Below are positions 1 to 6,039 of a DNA stretch of 12,179 nucleotides, piece by piece. Position 1 is the first letter of the stretch. Every line of letters starts with the position of its first letter. The notes under the pieces are model-generated. The model was given only the letters and a program-made list of their open reading frames with translations, was not told where the DNA came from and ran no database searches. The stretch is from positions 1 to 12,179 of the forward strand of contig JAKAZH010000037.1 in assembly GCA_021815935.1 (NCBI GenBank). The letters run 5' to 3'. The position numbers and the translations under genes are program-made. Source of the stretch: Actinomycetes bacterium (lineage in GTDB: Bacteria; Actinomycetota; Acidimicrobiia; Acidimicrobiales; Palsa-688).

Positions 1-147
1 TGCGAGCCGGCCCTTCGCCACCTTCGAAGCAACCCAGATCAATGCAAGCACGACTCCGAGGCCGATCAGCAGTTGCATTACCAGCGACGGTACCGACACA
101 GCCGCTGACGTCGAGGTCACGCTAGCCGTAGCGAGGAGACCGCTCAT
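1..147 (-). CDS. fliO: FliO, flagellar export gate assembly protein (partial, N-terminal 49 codons)
   Basis: This is the beginning of a gene that runs off the left edge; it is too short to be seen without translating the edge by hand. The ATG at 147-145 opens a frame that stays open for exactly 49 codons. The product starts MSGLLATASV, has a Ser/Thr/Ala-rich N-terminus, then one hydrophobic stretch at about residues 23-40 followed by a basic segment (SKVAKGR). A short N-terminus, a single membrane helix and a basic cytoplasmic side are what FliO looks like; FliO helps assemble the FliP/FliQ/FliR export gate in the inner membrane. It begins 5 bases after the fliN stop, and fliM-fliN-fliO is the usual order. 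FliO sequences are poorly conserved, so the call rests on position plus the membrane segment. The C-terminal domain is outside the window. Confidence 0.8.
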   Translation of the reverse strand, partial: MSGLLATASVTSTSAAVSVPSLVMQLLIGLGVVLALIWVASKVAKGRLA

Positions 148-152
148 CGCAT

Positions 153-479
153 TCAACTCGACGGCCGCTCGGCGCCGGAGCCGGTTATCTCAGTGACTCG
201 CACGCCGAGCTCCTCGTCGAGCACCACAACCTCACCTCGAGCCAGGAGGGTGTTGTTGACCAGGATGTCCACCGGTGCTCGCGCAAGGCGGTCAAGTTCG
301 ATCACTTTGCCGGGACGAAGGCCGAGCAGTTCCCGCATCGTCATCCGGGTCCGACCTAGTTCCACCGTCACCGCCATATCGACGTTGTATAGAAGTTCGA
401 TCGGCCGGCCATCGCCGCCAGCCGGTTCCTTGAGGTCAGTCGCTACCGCGCTCTGCACTCCAAGCTGATCTTGCGTCAT
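153..479 (-). CDS. fliN: FliN, flagellar switch C-ring protein
   Basis: FliN forms the lower part of the cytoplasmic C-ring together with FliM, takes part in the rotation switch and docks the FliH-FliI export complex. The product is 108 residues. A short variable N-terminus (about 1-26) leads into one SpoA/FliN domain at about 27-98. Typical features are the NVDMAVTVELGRT strand, the RELLGLRPGKVIELD segment and NNTLLARGEVVVLDEELGVRVTEI at the end. The ATG overlaps the fliM stop as ATGA (479-476), which fixes the start and implies translational coupling, so the two ring subunits are made together. The length is normal for a single-domain FliN; there is no CheC-like extension of the kind found in Firmicutes FliY. 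Confidence 0.95.
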   Translation of the reverse strand: MTQDQLGVQSAVATDLKEPAGGDGRPIELLYNVDMAVTVELGRTRMTMRELLGLRPGKVIELDRLARAPVDILVNNTLLARGEVVVLDEELGVRVTEITGSGAERPSS

Positions 480-1399
480 AGCAGCTCCTTCGATCTCGTG
501 TCCACGACTAAGCAGGCGAGGCGCTTACCCGAGGTCGTTGCGACCACATCACAGAAGTGGATGCCCTCCACGTTCAGATGTATAGGCGCACCTTCAGGCC
601 GCTGTAGTGGTATGGCGTCGCCGGCGCTGAGGCTCAGAAGCTCGTCCGCAGAGAGGACGACAGCCGGAAACGAAACGGTTACCTGGAGTGACGCCTCTAA
701 AAGTCGGTCGAGGACGTCGGAGGCTACGGAGTCCTTCTCCAGCTCCTCCGGGTTGTCGATGCGCTCGAGGGCGTCGAGGAGCGTCAAGAGCATCACGAGG
801 GGAACAGTGACGGTCACCTCGAAAGTTGTCCTCTCCTCCAATGTGATGGAGAGTCTTACTAGAAGGCATACCTCACTGGGATCGGGCATCTGCACCAGGA
901 CAGGGCTGCTTGAAGTGCTTATAGGTCCACTTGCCGCCGGGACGACCACGCTGGCCGCTTGGAGGAACTCGGCTATCAGTGACTCTGTCACCTCAGCAAC
1001 AAGCTTTACTTCGATCTCGGACAGCTGGCGCTCGATGGCATTGGAACGTACAGTCCCACCTAGACGTAACTCGACGATGGCTCGCGCCAGCGGGCTCGGC
1101 ATATGGATACTTAGTCGGCCGCCTATTGGGTTGACCGTTGCGAGCGCAAGATAGGTCGGATCGGGAAGCGAGTTGGCATATGCATCCCATGTCTTCTGAC
1201 TGAGTTCCCCTACCTCCACCCGGACCGACGTTCGGAGTAGTCCGGTCAGAGCTTGAGTTATCCGATGGGCTGCAACCTCGAGTAGCGGGGATAGTCGACG
1301 CAAACGTCCTCGATCCATCGCCGCGTGGCGCTGGAAGTCGTAAGGATGGTAATCACGCGAATCTTCTTCGGCCATAGCGACCGCGCCGGCGTCGGGCAT
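476..1399 (-). CDS. fliM: FliM, flagellar motor switch protein lacking an obvious CheY-binding N-terminus
   Basis: FliM links FliG to FliN in the C-ring and normally binds phospho-CheY. I chose the ATG at 1399 (307 residues, MPDAGAVAMAEED) because AGGGGAGA lies 7 bases upstream of it; a TTG 11 codons earlier (1432) has no comparable site. The conserved body begins with HPYDFQRH at about residue 18. The middle domain (about 35-210) includes SQKTWDAYANSLP, the NPIGGRLSIHMP strand and QLSEIEVKLVAEV. A C-terminal SpoA domain (about 238-300) includes ASLQVTVSFP and AGDAIPL. Two things are odd. The LSQxEIDxLL motif that binds CheY-P in most FliM proteins is absent, and the frame is blocked by a stop about 25 codons above the TTG with no other start. 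The FliG-contacting GGxG loop reads LGGTV (about 113-117). Its stop overlaps fliN. Confidence 0.93.
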   Translation of the reverse strand: MPDAGAVAMAEEDSRDYHPYDFQRHAAMDRGRLRRLSPLLEVAAHRITQALTGLLRTSVRVEVGELSQKTWDAYANSLPDPTYLALATVNPIGGRLSIHMPSPLARAIVELRLGGTVRSNAIERQLSEIEVKLVAEVTESLIAEFLQAASVVVPAASGPISTSSSPVLVQMPDPSEVCLLVRLSITLEERTTFEVTVTVPLVMLLTLLDALERIDNPEELEKDSVASDVLDRLLEASLQVTVSFPAVVLSADELLSLSAGDAIPLQRPEGAPIHLNVEGIHFCDVVATTSGKRLACLVVDTRSKELL

Positions 1400-1405
1400 G
1401 CTGGG

Positions 1406-1413
1406 TCTCCCCT
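1406..1413 (-). promoter_or_regulatory. Ribosome binding site deciding the fliM start
   Basis: The minus strand reads AGGGGAGA here, ending 6 bases before the ATG at 1399 (core GGGGAG with a 7-base spacer). It supports the 1399 start over the in-frame TTG at 1432, and thus supports the short FliM N-terminus. Confidence 0.7.
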
Positions 1414-1486
1414 GGCCTGTCCTTGGCCGCAAGATTGGGTGCCGTCCTGGCGTTTCCGGAATTTCTTCGGCATCGAAGACCCGACA

Positions 1487-1500
1487 CTTGAGCGCTCAAG
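1487..1500. repeat. Perfect 14-base palindrome between flgE and fliM
   Basis: CTTGAGCGCTCAAG equals its own reverse complement. It starts 7 bases after the flgE stop codon. As RNA it could form a 5-base-pair stem with a GCGC loop. No T-run follows on the minus strand, so it is not a standard intrinsic terminator. It could be a binding site for a dimeric regulator, an RNA processing or stability element, or chance. Confidence 0.55.
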
Positions 1501-1506
1501 GGTTTC

Positions 1507-2811
1507 TCAGGCCATCTGGGCGAGCGCAGTCAGGTTCATCGCCGTGGTGGACACCACTTTCGTGTTCGCCTGATACGCCTCTTGCGCTACGATCAGGTCA
1601 GTGAGCTGCGACGACAGGTCGACGTTCGATCCCTCGAGCGCCCCACCAACGAGTGTCCCCAAGCCTCCCGTCCCCGGCACGCCGACTGCAGGCTGACCGG
1701 AGTTGGGACTCTGGATGTAGTTGAGATTCCCCTGGGCGGAAAGGCCGCCCGGATTGGAGAACTGCGCCAAGGCGATCTGGCCGATTGCAAGGGTCTGACC
1801 GTTCGAGAAGGAGCCGGTTATCACGCCATCGGAGCCGATCGAGTAGCCTGCCAACGAACCAGAGGGAGATCCGTCGGCACTGGCGATGGAGAGCGACTGC
1901 TGACCGGAGTACTGAGTAACCGCACCCGAACCCGTCGGGTTCGGGAAGTTGATGTTCCAGGTGTCGCCGGAGGGGAACGCGTACGTCGCCGGCATCGTCT
2001 GGACTGGCAGCGACAGCGAGCCATCGGAGTTTGTCGTCGCCCCTGTCACGGAGCTGATCTGGCCGGTGGTCGCGCCGAAGGTGACCGTCGGTGGCGTGCT
2101 CCAGAGCTTCGAGGGAGTACCTGAGGGGTTCGGTACCGTGCCCTGAACAGTCCACTGGTTTGCGGTACCTGCCACGGGCGTGAACGTCAGTGACACTGGA
2201 ACGGCGTTACCCAGCGAGTCGTAAGCGTTGATCGTCGTCGTAATCGGTGTAGCGGTCCCGGTTCCGGTCCACGCCGGGAGGTTTCCACCCAAGGTCATTT
2301 CTGTTGTCGCTGTTGCGGGCATAGTTGTGCCGGTGGGTATACTGACGCTCCCGGTAGGCGCATTGGTGTTGATGACCCCCTGGGCGTTCGCTGTCCAACC
2401 TTGGACCAGTCCGCCCGTCTGTGTGGCAAGGTTGCCGTTTGCGTCGAGGGTCAGACTCCCGTCCCGGGTGTACATGGTCTGGCCGTACTGCTTCGTCACC
2501 AAGAAGCCGCCACCTTGGATGGCGACGTCGGTCGGCACGTTCGTAGTTTGGATCGCGCCCTGGGACTCGTTGAGGGACACGGCACCGATGCGGACCCCAG
2601 ATCCAATGGCAATCGGGTTGATGCCCGCTCCTTGTCCACCGGGGACGGGGGCTGAGGCACCTGCCACCTGCTCGGCCAATAGGTCGGTGAACTGGGCGCT
2701 TTCTGACTTGTAGGCGGTCGTGTTGGAGTTCGCTACGTTGTTGCCGACTACGTCGAGGTACGCTTGATCGGCGGCGATACCTGAGACGGCTGCAATCAGT
2801 GACTGTTCCAT
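1507..2811 (-). CDS. flgE: FlgE, flagellar hook protein
   Basis: FlgE is exported by the flagellar type III machinery and polymerises under the FlgD cap to form the hook. The product is 434 residues. The N-terminal rod-family segment (about 1-40) contains GIAADQAYLDVVGNNVANSN followed by TTAYKSE. A conserved segment at about 80-135 contains IQTTNVPTDVAIQGGGFLV and YTRDGSLTLDANGNL. The central Thr/Ser/Gly-rich region (about 140-350) corresponds to the surface FlaE-type domains, including INAYDSLGNAVPVSLTFTP. The C-terminal helix contains EGSNVDLSSQLTDLIVAQEAYQ; the LV/IV-AQ-AYQANTKV pattern is the family signature. Its length fits a hook protein rather than FlgF or FlgG (about 250 residues). 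GAAGGGAA lies about 10 bases before the ATG. It lies 34 bases after flgD, and the long gap to fliM follows. Confidence 0.93.
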   Translation of the reverse strand: MEQSLIAAVSGIAADQAYLDVVGNNVANSNTTAYKSESAQFTDLLAEQVAGASAPVPGGQGAGINPIAIGSGVRIGAVSLNESQGAIQTTNVPTDVAIQGGGFLVTKQYGQTMYTRDGSLTLDANGNLATQTGGLVQGWTANAQGVINTNAPTGSVSIPTGTTMPATATTEMTLGGNLPAWTGTGTATPITTTINAYDSLGNAVPVSLTFTPVAGTANQWTVQGTVPNPSGTPSKLWSTPPTVTFGATTGQISSVTGATTNSDGSLSLPVQTMPATYAFPSGDTWNINFPNPTGSGAVTQYSGQQSLSIASADGSPSGSLAGYSIGSDGVITGSFSNGQTLAIGQIALAQFSNPGGLSAQGNLNYIQSPNSGQPAVGVPGTGGLGTLVGGALEGSNVDLSSQLTDLIVAQEAYQANTKVVSTTAMNLTALAQMA

Positions 2812-2835
2812 GGGGCGGTTCCCTTCGTGTAGGTT

Positions 2836-2919
2836 CGTTTGATGATCAGGCAGCGTTTGATGCCGGAGGACTTGCGGAGTTTGACGCCGCAGTAGTTGTA
2901 GGGGTGGAGTTTGACGCCG
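2836..2919 (-). repeat. Degenerate short repeats across the 3' end of flgD and into the flgD-flgE gap
   Basis: On the plus strand GGAGTTTGACGCCG occurs exactly twice, at 2876-2889 and 2906-2919, a 30-base period. Weaker copies follow at 2854-2865 (CGTTTGATGCCG) and 2836-2847 (CGTTTGATGATC), spaced by about 24 and 18 bases, all multiples of three. Within flgD the copies encode the repeated Ala-Ser-Asn motif of the protein's tail. The last copy straddles the flgD stop codon, so the repeat tract extends past the gene's end. Confidence 0.7.
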
Positions 2920-3427
2920 AAGGCGTTGCGGGGTTCGAGGTTTGAGCGTTCGTAGTGCTTGTCGAACTTGAAGCCGCGGGCGTCGAGGCTGCAGCGGCGG
3001 CGCTTGCGCTGTAGACCTGCGTCACCTGGTCGAGTGAGACAGTGCCGCTCTGTCCGGCCAGGCTGAGCTGCGGCGACCCGGATCCACTGAGCAGAACTGC
3101 GGTAACGGTTCCCGATACCACTCGTCCACCTGATCCCGTGCCGCTTATCTTCTGGCCGAGCATCGAGTCTGCTGCGACTGTCTGCTCCTCTGCATTGAGG
3201 GATGTCTGGGACTGCACTGCCGTCAGTTGGGCGATCTCTGTCATAAATGACGTCGGGTTCGCGGGGTTGCTCGGATCCTGGTTCTTCAGCTGTGCGACGA
3301 GGAGGTTGAGGAACGTCTGCGAATTGTCGAGTTGGTTGAGCCCGGTTGCAGACGAGCTGCTGGCGGCGGCCGACCCGCTCGAACTGTTGCTACCTGCGGC
3401 GGTCGAGTTTGGGATGACAAAGGACAT
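2846..3427 (-). CDS. flgD: FlgD, hook-capping scaffold protein, with a low-complexity C-terminal tail
   Basis: FlgD forms the temporary cap under which FlgE subunits assemble. The product is 193 residues. A Ser/Ala-rich N-terminus (1-30) leads to the conserved export/capping segment at about 31-90: SQTFLNLLVAQLKNQDP, then NPTSFMTEIAQLTAVQSQ. A short beta domain at about 91-140 (GQKISGTGSGGRVVSGTVTAV to LDQVTQVY) matches the TUDOR-like half of FlgD; the FnIII-like half of the enterobacterial protein is missing, as in other Gram-positive FlgDs. Residues 141-193 are an Ala/Ser/Thr/Asn/Pro tail with repeated ASN motifs and no family equivalent I know. A strong AGGAGGAGAG site precedes the ATG. 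Codon choice in the tail is unlike the rest: only 25 of the 46 tail codons I counted end in G or C, while another frame there shows stronger bias (see findings). Confidence 0.88.
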   Translation of the reverse strand: MSFVIPNSTAAGSNSSSGSAAASSSSATGLNQLDNSQTFLNLLVAQLKNQDPSNPANPTSFMTEIAQLTAVQSQTSLNAEEQTVAADSMLGQKISGTGSGGRVVSGTVTAVLLSGSGSPQLSLAGQSGTVSLDQVTQVYSASAAAAASTPAASSSTSTTNAQTSNPATPSASNSTPTTTAASNSASPPASNAA

Positions 3428-3435
3428 GATAAGGA

Positions 3436-3445
3436 CTCTCCTCCT
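3436..3445 (-). promoter_or_regulatory. Strong ribosome binding site of flgD
   Basis: The minus strand reads AGGAGGAGAG, ending 8 bases before the flgD ATG at 3427. It is one of the best Shine-Dalgarno matches in the window and lies at one of the few junctions without coupled start and stop codons, so flgD can be initiated independently of fliK. Confidence 0.75.
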
Positions 3446-3451
3446 GGCAGG

Positions 3452-4891
3452 TCAGAGTCGAATGTCGACTGACGATGCGGACTTGGCGGACGGGATCAGA
3501 ATCTGGGTTGGCTGCGCTCCGGCACTCGGAGCAGACGTGACGCCGAGCCGGCGATCCGAGTAGCCGATCTGGCGCCGAGGTGCGTCGCTACCGAAGAATA
3601 CGTGTGCCTGTTGGCCACCGGATCCGAGCTGATGGCGTAGGTCGGGCAGAGCGGACCCGATGGCTTGGCGTGTCGCTGCATTGTCGGCGTGCAGCTCTAC
3701 GGTGACTTTGCCAGCGCTGACGGTTACCGTCGCTTGTATGCTACCCAACTCTGCGGGCTGCAGCTCCAGCGAGATGCGGTGCGTGCCGTCCGACGTTCTC
3801 AAAATTGGGGAGAGCACAGCCAGTACCTGTTGCGCCGGGGGGGCCGTCGCGCCCTCGGGCGCGGCCGGGACGGGAAGTGCAGGGATCGTTGCTCTCTGCA
3901 GTGTTGAATGCACTTCGGTTGTTTGAGCGCTAACGACAGATGCGCTCAACAAACTCCCCGCTGTCGAGTCTGATGTTGCCTTCGCCGGTTGGTGCGCAGC
4001 CTTCGACACCTGTGGGCTGATTTCCAATGCCGATGGTGTCGATGGTTCCGCTCGGGTAACGGCCGCCAAAGTGAACCCACCTCGTGACGCCGTCAGACCG
4101 CCGCCAGGCGCCGTGGTAGGAAGCTGGCTGGCAGACGCCAGGCTCGACATCGGCGAGGACGGCGGATGGACCGCCGCTGGCGTCGCCGGAGCACTGCTTC
4201 TCGGAGCTGCTTCGACTATCGAGGGCCTCGTAGAATCCACAATGGAAGCGGGGATCGGAGGTCGGGCTGACGGTTCAGAACTTGTCAGCAGTGTGGTCTG
4301 TTTGGACTGGACCGCAGTCGCCACCGGGACGGAAACGTCACCCACTGGGGATCGCTGCGATATTCCGGTGGGCGCTACTGACGCTGACTTGGCGGACAGG
4401 GTGGGTTGCGTCGCAGACATGACAGGCGGTGGCACTCCGGGCGTGGCGGGCAACGGTAGTGACGAGGCCGCCAGCTGCTGGATCCCCGCCGCCGGGGGGG
4501 CCACCGCCGGGGGGGACACCGACGATCCGAGTCGGCGTTTAGCCCGCTGAGCTGGGTTTCGTTTCGTGGCATGGGGCGCCGACGTGTTCCCTCCCGGTTG
4601 GGCGGCGGCGGTTCGTGCCTCGAAGTTGGCGGTGACAACGTCGAGCTGATGTTTGAAGCCGCCGGCTGGCTCGATGGTCGCGCCAACAGCGAGTGCTGTA
4701 TCTGCCTTTGGTAGCGTGGCGCTCGGCGCCGGGCCAGTCGAACCTGCTTGTCGTGACCCATGCCGCTTAGTTGACGACAGGCCGGCATCAACCTTTCTTC
4801 CGCCATCGGACCCCAACCTCCGGCCTGACCCCGAAGAAGGGGCTGCTGCGATTGGCGGGGCGGTAGCCGCAGTCGTAATCGGAGCGGCCAT
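3452..4891 (-). CDS. fliK: FliK, flagellar hook-length control protein
   Basis: FliK is the exported ruler that measures the hook and triggers the change of export substrate from hook to filament. The product is 479 residues. Residues 1 to about 350 are low-complexity, rich in Ala, Pro, Ser and Thr, as expected for the unfolded ruler part. The C-terminal Flg_hook domain (about 355-437) is recognisable: LELQPAELG at 375-383 is the family motif, followed by TVTVSAGKVTVELHADNAAT, then RQAIGSALPDLRHQLGSGG. A polar tail of about 42 residues follows. The start overlaps the hydrolase stop as TGATG (4893-4889). Three runs of seven G (plus strand) at 3837, 4494 and 4509 lie in the coding region. Only the C-terminal domain is diagnostic; the N-terminal part carries little sequence identity in this family. 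Confidence 0.9.
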   Translation of the reverse strand: MAAPITTAATAPPIAAAPSSGSGRRLGSDGGRKVDAGLSSTKRHGSRQAGSTGPAPSATLPKADTALAVGATIEPAGGFKHQLDVVTANFEARTAAAQPGGNTSAPHATKRNPAQRAKRRLGSSVSPPAVAPPAAGIQQLAASSLPLPATPGVPPPVMSATQPTLSAKSASVAPTGISQRSPVGDVSVPVATAVQSKQTTLLTSSEPSARPPIPASIVDSTRPSIVEAAPRSSAPATPAAVHPPSSPMSSLASASQLPTTAPGGGLTASRGGFTLAAVTRAEPSTPSALEISPQVSKAAHQPAKATSDSTAGSLLSASVVSAQTTEVHSTLQRATIPALPVPAAPEGATAPPAQQVLAVLSPILRTSDGTHRISLELQPAELGSIQATVTVSAGKVTVELHADNAATRQAIGSALPDLRHQLGSGGQQAHVFFGSDAPRRQIGYSDRRLGVTSAPSAGAQPTQILIPSAKSASSVDIRL

Positions 4892-6039
4892 CAGGCGACA
4901 GCCCCGACATTCGCAAGCATCGAGGAGATGCTCGATACGTAGTTCTGCGTCTGGGCGTACGGAGGCACGCCGCCGTAAGCTGCGACGGCACCCGGCCCGG
5001 CGTTGTAGGCCGCCAGGGCGAGAGGAACCGAACCGCCGTAGTTGCCCAGGTAGCTGCTCAACAGTTGTGCACCACCACTGATCGCCGAGGCAGGGTCGAG
5101 CGGCGAGACCCCGAGGCCGGCCGCCGTCGCCGGCATCAGCTGCATGATCCCAAGCGCGCCGGCACTGCTTTGCGCCGCCGGATTGAACCCGGACTCCTGT
5201 TTCGCCACCGCTGCAAGCAGGACCGGATCCACTCCGTATGCCTGACCTGCGGACTGGAACAGCGGCTGATACGCGGCCGGCACTCCGAGCGAATCCATTG
5301 CGGCATTAGTGCCGGTGGATGAAGTCGACCCGGCTGCCGACGTCAGGTTAAGGACCGGCATCGTGGTGCTCGGACCTCCCACGATCCTTCGAATCGCGAC
5401 GGGCTGTCCAACGGGCTGCACCGAAACGACGGAACCCGCCTGGGGAGCGTCGATCATCTGCCCGTTCCCGATGTATATGCCGACGTGGCCGGGGCTCGAA
5501 GCGGTTCCGTCGGAGCCGGCGAAGAATACGAGGTCGCCTGGCTGTGCTTGAGCCAGACTCGCTACTGGCGTACCTGACAACGCCTGCTGCTGGCTGGTGC
5601 GAGGAAGGCTGACCCCGAGATCGGCGTAGACCCTCTGAACCAGTCCTGAGCAGTCGAATCCGCTTGCCTGGCTGGAGCCGCCCCACTGGTAGGGGACCCC
5701 GAGATAGCTCTGAGCATCGGCAACTACCGACGAGCCAGTTAGTGCTCCCGGAGTGCTAGAGGATCCTCCGACGGTCGTCGCGGCCAACGACCCTAGAGTT
5801 GACAATCCGAGTGGGCTTTGTGATGTGAGCAGGTTGGAGGTCGGTGCTGCGCTATTCGAGGACGATCCAGACGTCAAGATTCCCCCGTCCTGGATGGAGG
5901 CGATCTCCGAGTTGACCTGTGCGAGTACGGCGCCGAAGTCACCCGAGGATGCGGCGGCGGACAATTGTCCGCCTATTCCGGTGAGCTGAGAGGCGAGCGT
6001 TTGGATGGCACCAATGGTCCCGCCCGGGGTTGTCGTCAT
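4891..6039 (-). CDS. Flagellar peptidoglycan hydrolase: NlpC/P60 endopeptidase fused to SLT lytic transglycosylase (FlgJ-like role)
   Basis: This protein probably opens the cell wall for the growing rod. With the ATG at 6039, which overlaps the fliJ stop as ATGA, it has 382 residues; an ATG at 6075 would add 12. Residues 1 to about 100 are an uncharacterised Ser/Gly/Gln-rich leader (GAIQTLASQLTGIGGQLSAA). NlpC/P60 domain, about 105-220: ADAQSYLGVPYQWGG, catalytic Cys130 in GFDCSGLVQ, His185 in PGHVGIYIGNGQMIDAP; it would cut stem peptides. SLT domain, about 255-375: catalytic Glu282 in AVAKQESGFNP, then AGALGIMQLMPATA and ALAAYNAGPGAV; it would cut glycan strands. Both active sites look intact. 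No Sec or Tat signal peptide is visible with either start, so export through the flagellar apparatus is likely. No separate flgJ is seen here. It is not homologous along its length to enterobacterial FlgJ, so I give no symbol. Confidence 0.9.
   Translation of the reverse strand: MTTTPGGTIGAIQTLASQLTGIGGQLSAAASSGDFGAVLAQVNSEIASIQDGGILTSGSSSNSAAPTSNLLTSQSPLGLSTLGSLAATTVGGSSSTPGALTGSSVVADAQSYLGVPYQWGGSSQASGFDCSGLVQRVYADLGVSLPRTSQQQALSGTPVASLAQAQPGDLVFFAGSDGTASSPGHVGIYIGNGQMIDAPQAGSVVSVQPVGQPVAIRRIVGGPSTTMPVLNLTSAAGSTSSTGTNAAMDSLGVPAAYQPLFQSAGQAYGVDPVLLAAVAKQESGFNPAAQSSAGALGIMQLMPATAAGLGVSPLDPASAISGGAQLLSSYLGNYGGSVPLALAAYNAGPGAVAAYGGVPPYAQTQNYVSSISSMLANVGAVA

Larger units (their letters stand above)
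1400..1506 (-). other. 107-base gap between flgE and fliM
   Basis: This is the longest non-coding stretch in the window. Reading on the minus strand it holds the end of the flgE stop region, a perfect 14-base palindrome (1487-1500) and the fliM ribosome binding site (1406-1413). A minus-strand frame starting at the ATG at 1473 (MPKKFRKRQDG) has no clear ribosome site and runs deep into fliM, so I do not call it. I see no convincing sigma-70 or sigma-28 type promoter. In many related clusters flbD, motA, motB and fliL lie at this position. Confidence 0.6.

Noticed and set aside
471..1154. Plus-strand open frame (227 codons) opposite fliM
   Set aside because: The Ser/Arg/Thr-rich translation has no recognisable motif, and it lies entirely antisense to well-supported fliM.
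1250..1275. ATCGGATAA-like sequence on the minus strand as a sigma-28 type -10 element
   Set aside because: There is no matching TAAA-like -35 element at the right distance, and it lies within fliM coding sequence.
1258..1473. Minus-strand small frame starting MPKKFRKRQDG in the flgE-fliM gap, as a possible small gene such as flbD
   Set aside because: It has no clear ribosome site, most of it lies inside fliM in another frame, and the sequence does not resemble FlbD, FliL or MotA.
1487..1500. Palindrome as an intrinsic terminator after flgE
   Set aside because: The stem is only 5 base pairs and no T-run follows on the minus strand, so termination is not supported.
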